A DNA stretch of 64,000 nucleotides from JACVRW01 sp963803245 (GTDB lineage Bacteria; Actinomycetota; Thermoleophilia; Solirubrobacterales; Thermoleophilaceae). The stretch's first letter is position 1. Each line of letters starts with the position of its first letter. Below are positions 57,851 through 64,000 of this stretch, piece after piece. The notes under the pieces are model-generated. The model did no database searches. It was given only the letters and a program-made list of their open reading frames with translations, and was not told the DNA's origin. The stretch is taken from positions 186,001 to 250,000 of the forward strand of contig CAWDLI010000018.1 in NCBI GenBank assembly GCA_963803245.1. The letters are read 5' to 3'. Made by a program: the position numbers and the translations under genes.

Positions 57851-59122
57851 CTACGAGGGGAACATCCGGCGCGCGCGCCAGAGCCAGCGCACGTCGCCCT
57901 TGGGGCGCAGGCGCCCGCGCACCGCCAGGCGGCGCGGGTCCACGCGGCCTGAGGTGACGTCCACGAAGTCCTCGAAGCGCGTACGCAGGGTGACGGTCGC
58001 CTCGCCGGACCGGCCCGGCTCCGCGCGCGTGGAGCCGTTGGCCACCACCACGTGCCACGGCTCCGCGTCCGGGAAGTCCCACTGGATCGTGCCCGGCTCC
58101 GGCGCCTGCGATACGTCGAGGCCCGCCGCCACCGCGTCGAAGAGCAGGCGCATGTCCTCGCGCTTCGTGGACGGCGGTCCGACCTTCTCGCCGAGGTAGC
58201 CGGCCCGCACCATGCGCTTGCCGGTCGCCGCGCGCTCGCGCGGCGTCCCCGGGATCGGGAAGACCGGAGGCCCGGGCAGATCCTCGATCGGCATCCCGGC
58301 CGTGCGCATCTTGGTCTCGAGCGAGGTGGCGCCCTCCTCGCCGATGTCCTCCATCGTGTACCCGAAGCACTCGATGTAGCGCTCGTCCCAGTTCGGCGGG
58401 ATCAGCACGGACGCCGTCCACGGGATCACCTCGCGCAGCAGATCGGCCACGGCCGCGGGGACTCCCACCGGATCCATCTGGCGAAGGTCGGAGAGCATCT
58501 TCACGCCGAAGCCGATGTGGCGCTGCTCGTCCTGTGCCACGTTCTCCATCCCCTCGCGGAAGCCCGGGAGGAGCTTGCGGTCCTCGAGGTAGCTCGTGAT
58601 GAAGTGCTGGCCCGGCTGGGCGAGCGTGGCCTCGATGACCACGTGGTAGAGGGTGATCGCCTGGGCGAGCTTCGGAATCGAGCGGTCCTGCCGGAGCTCC
58701 TCCGACATGGTCTCAAGGCGGTCGAAGACCTTCATGAAGCCCCAGGTCAGCTGCGGCTTGATGGCGGCGAGCGCCTCGCCGGTCGTGCCGCCGATGCCCA
58801 CGACCTCCTCCATGAAGCGCTTGAAGAAGACGGCGTGGCGCGCCTCGTCCACCTGCTGGGTCGCGAGGAAGTACTTCTGCTCCTCGAGCGGCGCGGCATC
58901 GATGTAGGGCGAGAGGCCGTCGGCCACCGCGTCCTCGCCCCAGAAGAAGAGCGAGTAGTTCCAGAGCGCGGCGGCGCGCTCAAGATCGGAGAACTGGCTC
59001 TGCCACTGCTCGCGATCGACCGAGAAGTCGATCTCGGAGGCCCGCCAGTTGCCGCGCTCCCAGCGCGCGTACAGGTCCTGGTAGCTGATGTTGTCCAGCG
59101 GGGAAGGGGCGCCGATGATCAT
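57851..59122 (-). CDS. R2-like diiron protein fused to an SCP2-type domain
   Basis: A 423-residue protein. Residues 1-~290 have the ferritin-like R2 fold with diiron ligands in FFWGEDAVADG, VDEARHAVFF, VVIEATLAQPGQ and QDEQRHIGFG. Residues ~320-423 resemble an SCP2/sterol-carrier domain (LLFDAVAAGLDVS; WHVVVANGSTRAEPG; VDVTSGRVDPRRLAVRGRL). It is probably a diiron oxygenase or desaturase acting on a hydrophobic ligand rather than a ribonucleotide reductase, since there is no R1 nearby. GGAGG lies 5 bases before ATG. Regulated by the divergent TetR gene. Confidence 0.8.
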   Translation of the reverse strand: MIIGAPSPLDNISYQDLYARWERGNWRASEIDFSVDREQWQSQFSDLERAAALWNYSLFFWGEDAVADGLSPYIDAAPLEEQKYFLATQQVDEARHAVFFKRFMEEVVGIGGTTGEALAAIKPQLTWGFMKVFDRLETMSEELRQDRSIPKLAQAITLYHVVIEATLAQPGQHFITSYLEDRKLLPGFREGMENVAQDEQRHIGFGVKMLSDLRQMDPVGVPAAVADLLREVIPWTASVLIPPNWDERYIECFGYTMEDIGEEGATSLETKMRTAGMPIEDLPGPPVFPIPGTPRERAATGKRMVRAGYLGEKVGPPSTKREDMRLLFDAVAAGLDVSQAPEPGTIQWDFPDAEPWHVVVANGSTRAEPGRSGEATVTLRTRFEDFVDVTSGRVDPRRLAVRGRLRPKGDVRWLWRARRMFPS

Positions 59123-59141
59123 CTCGTCCTCCGGTAAGCCG

Positions 59142-59178
59142 TGGTACGTTTGTACCAGCCGATGGCACAAACGTACCA
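59142..59178. promoter_or_regulatory. TetR operator: inverted repeat TGGTACGTTTGT / ACAAACGTACCA
   Basis: Exact 12-bp arms at 59142-59153 and 59167-59178 are separated by 13 bp. The first arm overlaps a smaller palindrome (GGTACGTTTGTACC, near perfect). The right arm covers the tetR start codon and the left arm lies 20 bp from the diiron gene start, so binding would block both genes. Confidence 0.75.
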
Positions 59179-59779
59179 GAATGCTCCACGTGGGGAGGCC
59201 AGGCGCGAGGCGATCCTGCGCGCCACGCTCGACGTGATCGCGGCCCACGGAACGGACGGCGTGACCCACCGGTCGGTGGCGGCAGCCGCCGGGGTCCCCC
59301 TCTCCGCCACGACCTACTGGTTCTCGTCGCGCGACGAGCTCCTCGAGGAGACGCTGCGCTTCGCGGCTCACGCGGAGGTCGAGCGCTTCGAGCGCCTCGT
59401 GCTCGAGCTCGCGACGCGCGAGCTGACGGTGGCCGAGTGGGCCGGAGCGCTGGCGGCTGCCTTGGCCGGCGAGCTCGACGCCCACCGCACCCGCCACCTC
59501 GCGCTCTTCGAGCTGGCGCTCGAGGCCGCCCGGCGGCCGGCACTGCGTCCCGAGGCCCAGCAGGTGCGCGCCACCCACCTGCGACTAGCCGAGATGGGCG
59601 CCCGCGCAGCCGGGTCCACCGACCCCGTGGCCGACGCCCCGATCATCGTCGCCGCGGTGTCCGGGCTGATGTTCGACCAGCTCGCCGCGCCGGGACAGGA
59701 GTTCGAGACCGAGGTCCTGCGACCCGCGCTCGAGCGCCTATTCGATCGCCTCGTGGCCGGCGCGCCGCGTCCCGCCTAG
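59162..59779 (+). CDS. TetR-family regulator
   Basis: A 205-residue repressor starting AQTYQNAPRGEARREAILRA. Helix-turn-helix VTHRSVAAAAGVPLSATTYW, followed by FSSRDELLEETLRF. The C-terminal ligand domain (ALFELALEAARRPALRPEA) is of the TetR_C group. ATG 59162 is preferred over GTG 59141, which would read through the operator. It is divergent from and presumably represses the diiron-SCP2 gene; the ligand is likely a hydrophobic compound. Confidence 0.9.
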   Translation: MAQTYQNAPRGEARREAILRATLDVIAAHGTDGVTHRSVAAAAGVPLSATTYWFSSRDELLEETLRFAAHAEVERFERLVLELATRELTVAEWAGALAAALAGELDAHRTRHLALFELALEAARRPALRPEAQQVRATHLRLAEMGARAAGSTDPVADAPIIVAAVSGLMFDQLAAPGQEFETEVLRPALERLFDRLVAGAPRPA

Positions 59780-59807
59780 CGGCTGCTCCTCCTACTACTG
59801 TGGCCGC

Positions 59808-60347
59808 ATGTCCGGCGGCCTCACCAGGCGCGCCGCGGTGGCGGCCGCGGCGGTCACGCTCTCTTCCTGCGGCGGCGGCCAGGAGCCGCCCTCCGGTCGC
59901 GGGCCGCGCCCCGGCTCAGGGGTGGGGCTCCTCAACTCCGTGCTCGCGCTCGAGCACGCGGGGGTCGCGGCCTACGCCGCGCTGGCCGGGCTGCTCGGCC
60001 CCGCCGCCCGCTCACGGGCGCGCGAAATCGCCGAGCAGGAGCGCGAGCACGTCCGCCGGCTGTCGAGCCTGATCGAGGGACTCGGGGGCACCCCGGTCAC
60101 CGGCCGCCCCGCCGCGGACTACGTGCCCCAGTTTCCTCGCCTGCGCGACGCCGACGACGGGCTCCTGCTCGCGCGCGACCTCGAGCAGCGGCTCGTCCGC
60201 GCCCACCTCGAGGCCCTCACCAAGCTGCCCGCGGGCGACCTCCGGCGAGAGGTGGCCGTCATAGCCACCAGCGAAGCCGAGCACCTGGCCGTGATCGACG
60301 GGCTGCGCGGCGAGCCGGCGCCCCAGGCCTTCGTGACGGGCACCTGA
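59808..60347 (+). CDS. ferritin-like lipoprotein
   Basis: A 179-residue exported protein. The N-terminus TRRAAVAAAAVTLSSCGGG combines a twin-arginine-like start and a lipobox. The helical body has paired acidic/His motifs ALEHAGVAAYAALAG, AEQEREHVRRLSSLIE, LEQRLVRAHLEALTK and TSEAEHLAVIDGL, matching a ferritin-like four-helix bundle with ExxH pairs. It probably binds metal. It overlaps the next gene by TGATGA. Confidence 0.8.
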   Translation: MSGGLTRRAAVAAAAVTLSSCGGGQEPPSGRGPRPGSGVGLLNSVLALEHAGVAAYAALAGLLGPAARSRAREIAEQEREHVRRLSSLIEGLGGTPVTGRPAADYVPQFPRLRDADDGLLLARDLEQRLVRAHLEALTKLPAGDLRREVAVIATSEAEHLAVIDGLRGEPAPQAFVTGT

Positions 60348-60871
60348 TGAGGATCGACCGCCGCTCCGCGCTCGTGGCCGCCGCCGGGTCGGTGGCCCTC
60401 GTCGCCACGCCCGCCGCAAGGGCCCAGCGGGGCTCCGACCGCGGCACGCTCGAGGACCTGCTGTCGCTCGAGCGTGGGCTCGAGGCCGCCTACCACGCGG
60501 CCGCGCGCAGGGGCGCGCTCGACCGCGACCTGGCCGAGCTGCTCCGCGACCAGGAGCGGGAGCACGCCGAGGGTCTCGAGGAGGCGCTCTCCGGCGGCGA
60601 TCGCGCGCCTGTGGCGACGGTGCCCACCCCGGAGCTGAACCGCGCGCTCGCGCGCGGGGGCGAGACCTTCCTGCGCTACGCGCTGGCACTGGAGGGCGAT
60701 GCGGTGGCCGCCTACGCCGACGCCCTGGTGCAGCTCCGCGACCCGGAGCTCCTCCAGCCGCTCGGGGCGATCATGGCCGGTGAGGGGCAGCACCTCGTGG
60801 CGTTGCGCCGCGAGCTCGGAGTCGAGCCGCTCACGCGGGCATTCGAGACCGGCCGCGAGGCCGTGGAGTAG
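60347..60871 (+). CDS. ferritin-like protein with twin-arginine signal
   Basis: A 174-residue paralog of the preceding gene. The signal DRRSALVAAAGSVALVATPA ends in a signal peptidase I-type site (ARAQ). Four-helix motifs are LERGLEAAYHAAARRG, LRDQEREHAEGLEEAL, ALALEGDAVAAYADAL and MAGEGQHLVALRRELG, again with ExxH pairs. Cofactor-loaded folded export through Tat would make sense because tatA lies 10 bp downstream. Confidence 0.8.
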   Translation: MRIDRRSALVAAAGSVALVATPAARAQRGSDRGTLEDLLSLERGLEAAYHAAARRGALDRDLAELLRDQEREHAEGLEEALSGGDRAPVATVPTPELNRALARGGETFLRYALALEGDAVAAYADALVQLRDPELLQPLGAIMAGEGQHLVALRRELGVEPLTRAFETGREAVE

Positions 60872-60881
60872 CCTCTTTCCC

Positions 60882-61199
60882 ATGGGCTTCTTCTCGGCTC
60901 CCGGCCCGCTCGAGCTCCTGGTCATCCTCGCTGTCGCGCTGATCTTCCTCGGCCCGAGCCGGCTACCCGATGCGGCTCGCTCAGTGGGCAAGGGCATGCG
61001 CGAGTTCCGCGAATCGCTCGCGGGGATCACCGACGGGCCGGACGAGGACCCGTACGACGAGCTCGAGGACGACTACGAGGACGAGGCCGTCGAGCCGGGG
61101 GCGGACGATCCGGACGAAGACGACGCCGAACCCGAGTCGGAAGACGAGCCCGAGGTGGCCGCCAAGCCGGCGACCGAGAGCAGCACCGAGCGCGCTTAG
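60882..61199 (+). CDS. tatA: Sec-independent translocase TatA/B-like protein
   Basis: A 105-residue membrane protein: GFFSAPGPLELLVILAVALI, FLGPSRLPDAARSVGKGM, then an amphipathic helix (REFRESLAGI) and a long acidic tail (DEDPYDELEDDYEDEA). The N-terminal helix, FGP-type hinge (FLGPSRLP) and amphipathic helix define TatA. tatC is not in the window. It forms the likely third cistron with two signal-bearing ferritin-like genes. Confidence 0.9.
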   Translation: MGFFSAPGPLELLVILAVALIFLGPSRLPDAARSVGKGMREFRESLAGITDGPDEDPYDELEDDYEDEAVEPGADDPDEDDAEPESEDEPEVAAKPATESSTERA

Positions 61200-61216
61200 G
61201 CGCGCAGCGCGCGCCT
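61198..61216. terminator. hairpin between convergent tatA and cysM
   Basis: AGGCGCGC (61198-61205) and GCGCGCCT (61209-61216) are exact complements around an AGC triloop, starting at the tatA stop. A likely bidirectional terminator without U-tract. Confidence 0.5.
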
Positions 61217-61218
61217 GA

Positions 61219-62190
61219 TTACCAGAAGGACGCCGAGTCGAGCTCGGCTTCGAGCTCTTCGATCGGCTTGGTGTAGACGCCCGAGCTGAGGTACTTCCAG
61301 CCGTCGTCGGGCGCGACGAAGACGACGTTGCCCTCGTCGAGCTTGTCCGCCACGCGCACCGCGATCGAGGCGACGGCGCCGCTCGAGACGCCCACGAACA
61401 GGCCCTCCTCGTCGAGCAGGCGCTTGGTCCACAGCACCGCGTCGCGATTCGAGACGAAGATCTTCCGGTCGAGCAGCGAGAGATCGATGATCGGCGGGAT
61501 GTAGCCGTCCTCGAGTGAGCGAAGCCCCTGGACGAGCTCGCCCTGGAGCGGCTCGGCGGCGACGATCAGCGTGTCCGGGTTCTCCTCCTTGAGGCGCCGC
61601 GCGTTCCCCATCAGGGTGCCGCCGGTGCCGAGGCCGCCCACGAACGCAGCGACGTCGCCGAGCTCGTCGAGGATCTCCACGGCCGTGCCGTAGTAGTGGG
61701 CGTCCGGGTTGGCCTGGTTCCCGTACTGGTAGGGCATGTAGTACGAGGCGTCGGCCTCCGCCATCTCGAGCGCCGTGGCCACCGCGCCGTTCGAGCCCTG
61801 CTCCCCCGGCGAGTAGACGATCTCTGCGCCGTACATGTGGAGGAGCTGCGTGCGCTCCTGCGTGACGTTGTCCGGCATGACGACCTTGAGCGGATAGCCC
61901 TTGCGCCGGCAGATCATCGCCAGCGAGATCCCGGTGTTCCCGGAGGTGGGCTCGAGGATGGTCTGCCCGGGCCGGATCAGGCCCTCCTCCTCGGCGCGCT
62001 CGATCATCGAGCGGGCCACGCGGTCCTTGACCGACCCGGTCGGGTTATGGCCCTCGAGCTTCGCGTAGATACGGACGCCGGGCTTCGGTGTCACGCGCTT
62101 CAACTCCACCAGCGGCGTGTTCCCGATCGCCTCGACGATGTCGCCGTACCTGCCTCCGCAAGGGCGGTTGTCGAGGCGGGGCTCGAACAT
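61219..62190 (-). CDS. cysM: cysteine synthase, CysM type (CysO-dependent candidate)
   Basis: A 323-residue PLP enzyme. The Schiff-base Lys lies in GHNPTGSVKDRVARSM, the substrate loop is PTSGNTGISLAM and the phosphate loop is GGLGTGGTLMG. Length, the YQYGNQANPDAHYYGT segment and the C-terminal DDGWKYLSSGVYTKPIEELE resemble mycobacterial CysM, which uses O-phosphoserine and CysO thiocarboxylate. A CysO-like gene lies 0.9 kb upstream and a Mec-like peptidase 3.4 kb downstream. Ordinary O-acetylserine use cannot be excluded. Confidence 0.87.
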   Translation of the reverse strand: MFEPRLDNRPCGGRYGDIVEAIGNTPLVELKRVTPKPGVRIYAKLEGHNPTGSVKDRVARSMIERAEEEGLIRPGQTILEPTSGNTGISLAMICRRKGYPLKVVMPDNVTQERTQLLHMYGAEIVYSPGEQGSNGAVATALEMAEADASYYMPYQYGNQANPDAHYYGTAVEILDELGDVAAFVGGLGTGGTLMGNARRLKEENPDTLIVAAEPLQGELVQGLRSLEDGYIPPIIDLSLLDRKIFVSNRDAVLWTKRLLDEEGLFVGVSSGAVASIAVRVADKLDEGNVVFVAPDDGWKYLSSGVYTKPIEELEAELDSASFW

Positions 62191-62216
62191 CACTTCAGAA
62201 AGTGTAGTACAGCGCT

Positions 62217-62582
62217 CTACGGCTCTGTGAGCACGGTGTCCGCGTCCGAGTAGGCCGGGGCGCAGGCACACAGGAGCCGCAGCGGATCGGACCCCGTGTT
62301 CCACAGCTTGTGGGGCACGCCGGGCGCGATCACGACGGTGTCGCCGGCCGCCACCCCGTGCTCCTCGTCCCCCAGCCGCATGCGGCCCGAGCCGTGGGTG
62401 AAGAGGTAGATCTCCTCCGTCGTGCGGTGGTAGTGCTCGGCCGTCGCGCCGCCTGGCGGCACGGTCGCCTCGGCGAGGCTCTGGTTCCCGGCGTTGCCGG
62501 TGGCCGGGCCCGCCACCTCGCGGATCTCCGAGCCGTCCAGCGTCACGAACGAGGGGACCTGGTCGAGGTTCTCGATCCTCAT
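62217..62582 (-). CDS. cupin-domain protein
   Basis: A 121-residue cupin. Metal motif 1 EHYHRTTEEIYLFTHGSGRM has two His and a Glu, and motif 2 is IAPGVPHKLWNTG with the His. It binds a metal and a small ligand; the GDTVVIAPGVPHKLWN sequence is common in small-molecule sensing or isomerase cupins. It is 26 bp upstream of cysM and 9 bp downstream of the GNAT gene, in the apparent cysO operon. Confidence 0.87.
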   Translation of the reverse strand: MRIENLDQVPSFVTLDGSEIREVAGPATGNAGNQSLAEATVPPGGATAEHYHRTTEEIYLFTHGSGRMRLGDEEHGVAAGDTVVIAPGVPHKLWNTGSDPLRLLCACAPAYSDADTVLTEP

Positions 62583-62591
62583 GCGGCCAGG

Positions 62592-63086
62592 CTAGATCGT
62601 CGGGCGCCGGTAGCGGACCTCGAGGATGTCCGCCCAGGCGTCCTCGCGCCGCTCCGCTCCGTCGCGCTCGAAGCCGTGGTGCTCATAGAACGCGTTCGCG
62701 CGGGCGTTGTCGGCGAAGGACCACACGGTCGACTGGGAATACCCGAGCTCGCCCAGGCCCTGGAGTGCGCGGCCCATGAGCGCCGAGCCGACCCCGCGGC
62801 GCCAGGCGGAGGGCAGCACGAAGAACGTCCGCACCTCGCCCACGTCCGGCGGCGCGTCCTCGTCGCGGCTCGAGCCGAAGGCGGTGTAGCCGAGGGCGAT
62901 GGCGTCCTCCTCGGCGAGCAGCAACCGCGCTGTCGGGTCTCGCAGAATCGTCCTGAGCCGCTCCAGGTCGAGCTCAGGCAGCTCATGGCCGTCCGGCAGG
63001 AGGGGCAGGAAGGCGGCCGTGGCGGACTCGGTCCACACGGTCGCGATGGCGACGGCGTCGGCGGCGGAGGCGAGCCGGAGCTTCAG
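62592..63086 (-). CDS. GNAT-family N-acetyltransferase
   Basis: A 164-residue acetyltransferase. The acetyl-CoA pocket is VRTFFVLPSAWRRGVGSALM (RRGVGSAL) and the C-terminal strand has NARANAFYEHHGFERDG. Substrate unknown. No ATG, GTG or TTG lies before the first conserved strand (LKLRLASAADAVAIAT). A CTG at 63086 overlaps the stop of the CysO-like gene (CTGA) and is the likely start, as for the IMPase gene. Confidence 0.85.
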   Translation of the reverse strand: MKLRLASAADAVAIATVWTESATAAFLPLLPDGHELPELDLERLRTILRDPTARLLLAEEDAIALGYTAFGSSRDEDAPPDVGEVRTFFVLPSAWRRGVGSALMGRALQGLGELGYSQSTVWSFADNARANAFYEHHGFERDGAERREDAWADILEVRYRRPTI

Positions 63087-63358
63087 CGTCCGCCGGCCAT
63101 GGCCGGCAGGATCACGATCGTGTCGCTCGGCCCGACGGAGGTGTCGAGGCCGTCGAGCACACGCACGTCCTCGTCGTTCAGATAGACGTTCACGTAGCGG
63201 TTCAGCTCGCCCTCCTCGGAGAAGAGCTGGCTCTCCGTGGCGGGGTGCTGGGCGGCAAGCGCCTTCAGCACGGCGCCGACGTTCGCGCCTTCGGCCTCGA
63301 CCTCCTTGGCGCCCCCGGTGGAGCTTCGGAGAACGGGCGGAATCTTCACGGTGCTCAC
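63083..63358 (-). CDS. cysO: CysO/MoaD-type ubiquitin-like sulfur carrier, GG+Arg ending
   Basis: A 91-residue beta-grasp carrier. Features shared with mycobacterial CysO are STVKIPPVLRSSTGGAKEVE, a long loop before RYVNVYLNDEDVR and the end TIVILPAMAGGR. The carboxyl-terminal GG carries the thiocarboxylate donated to CysM. One Arg follows the GG here, so an activating cleavage seems required; the Mec-like peptidase at 57453 is a candidate. GTG start; coupled to the GNAT gene by CTGA. Confidence 0.88.
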   Translation of the reverse strand: MSTVKIPPVLRSSTGGAKEVEAEGANVGAVLKALAAQHPATESQLFSEEGELNRYVNVYLNDEDVRVLDGLDTSVGPSDTIVILPAMAGGR

Positions 63359-63425
63359 GGGGCGGAGAGAGTAGCGGCAACGAACCGCCCACAACATGGC
63401 GGCCGGGCTTGCTAAAACGCAGGGC

Positions 63426-64000
63426 ATGGCCTCGCCCACGGATGGGCGGCCGCAACTACGCCGTATCGCCGCCGCCCTTGCCATCGCAGGCGCCATCAGC
63501 GCCGTGCTCGTTCCCGCCGCCTTCGCCGCGCCGCTCACGGTGCGCGTGGTGAACACGCGCGGCATGGAGCAGGCCAGCCTCGTCTCGCCCGTGCTCTCGG
63601 CCTGCGGCGGCCCCTGCGGGCTCACGGTCACCGACGCGAACGGCCAGATCACGTTCGACGCGCTCCCCGGCGACAGCGTCAGCGCCACCCGGGGCGGCCT
63701 CGCGCCCGAGGGAGCGGGTGTGGGCTACACGGTTCCGGATCCTGTTCCAGCGGGCCCCGTGACGATCACGCTGCCGGCGCTGCCCGGCACCGTCGCGCCC
63801 GGGATCGACTCGGCCGAGGCGTGGCTGCTGGAGCACGTGAACGCCAAGCGGGCAGAGCTCGGACGGGCGTCCCTGACCCTGTCGAGCACCCTCAGCCGGG
63901 CGGCCGACGCATACGCGCACTACCTCGCGGACAACGACCTGTTCAGCCACACGGCCCTGGCGGACCCCGGCACCCGCGCCGTCGACCAGGGCTGGCCGGT
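63426..64000 (+). CDS. secreted CAP/SCP-domain protein (3' truncated by window)
   Basis: Open to the window end with 191 complete codons. The signal peptide (LRRIAAALAIAGAISAVLVP, then AAFAAP) is followed by a small beta domain with a Cys pair (SACGGPCG) and then the start of a CAP domain: WLLEHVNAKRAELGRASLTL and AADAYAHYLADNDLFSHTAL, including the conserved His. Bacterial CAP proteins are extracytoplasmic with unclear activity. Starts 67 bp from the divergent CysO gene. Confidence 0.85.
   Translation, partial: MASPTDGRPQLRRIAAALAIAGAISAVLVPAAFAAPLTVRVVNTRGMEQASLVSPVLSACGGPCGLTVTDANGQITFDALPGDSVSATRGGLAPEGAGVGYTVPDPVPAGPVTITLPALPGTVAPGIDSAEAWLLEHVNAKRAELGRASLTLSSTLSRAADAYAHYLADNDLFSHTALADPGTRAVDQGWP

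Noticed and set aside
57851..59122. Annotation as ribonucleotide reductase beta subunit
   Set aside because: The R2 fold is present, but there is no alpha subunit nearby and the extra SCP2-like domain argues for a different oxidase.
62190..62217. Partial dyad around AGCGCT between cysM and the upstream cupin gene as a regulator site
   Set aside because: The flanking GTAG/CTAC arms are offset by three bases, so symmetry is poor, and the 26-bp gap is more likely intra-operonic.

Overview
The window is 64 kb of very GC-rich bacterial chromosome (GC is close to universal at third codon positions) and is densely packed. More than twenty adjacent gene pairs overlap by only ATGA, GTGA or CTGA, and GTG starts are common. 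A GuaB3-type IMP dehydrogenase relative, a CysO/CysM/Mec-type cysteine route, the rplM-rpsI-glmM-glmS-acpS-nnr-alr order, DUF1707/FHA proteins and several small conserved membrane proteins point to a deep-branching actinobacterium. My best inference is Thermoleophilia/Solirubrobacterales. No rRNA, tRNA, CRISPR array, insertion sequence or prophage was seen, so this is ordinary chromosome.

Layout. 0-3.6 kb (+): the aa3-type oxidase operon ctaD, a tandem UspA-like protein, ctaE and a 36-residue membrane protein, followed by an inositol monophosphatase. 4.4-12.5 kb: a mixed accessory stretch holding a SnoaL-like protein, a TolB-like lipoprotein, a MarR/DUF3224 pair with a palindromic operator, a DUF1707-FHA protein, a dihaem cytochrome c, a glycosyltransferase, a STAS protein and small lipoproteins. 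12.5-24 kb (-): infA and cspA, then a long housekeeping run transcribed leftwards: rplM, rpsI, glmM, glmS, acpS, nnrE/D, a CBS protein, alr, a CCA transferase, corA and a HIT protein. At 24 kb a c-di-AMP (ydaO-type) riboswitch precedes a secreted M23 peptidase.

26-40 kb (-): guaB3-guaA; pfkB, a D-Ala-D-Ala carboxypeptidase and a LysM protein; pyrF and HU; tldD-tldE; a roadblock gene; a CDF transporter, rdgB, rph and murI; a small Cys-containing basic protein; and a Flp-like pilin. 40.6-52.4 kb: asparagine synthase with a glycosyltransferase, a zinc-ribbon/SPOR-like protein, an AcuC-like deacetylase, L-aspartate oxidase with a flavin reductase, and hyuA-hyuB with a beta-hydroxyacid dehydrogenase. 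52.5-64 kb: DUF1802, an HExxH protein, two acyl-CoA dehydrogenases, a DUF2007 protein with a JAMM peptidase (Mec-like), an R2-like diiron/SCP2 fusion controlled by a divergent TetR, two signal-bearing ferritin-like proteins with tatA, then cysM, a cupin, a GNAT enzyme, a CysO-like sulfur carrier and a truncated CAP-domain protein.

Main points of interest: (i) a dispersed CysO-CysM-Mec set in which the carrier ends in GG plus one Arg, implying proteolytic activation; (ii) at least three genes (rpsI, guaA, a roadblock gene) interrupted by single-base shifts at short G/C runs, which are either residual sequence errors or real lesions; (iii) two-tier hairpins without U-tracts at convergent gene junctions; (iv) a type A2 (Tyr-Ser) haem-copper oxidase with a UspA-like gene embedded in its operon; (v) a ferritin-like Tat-substrate/tatA cassette.
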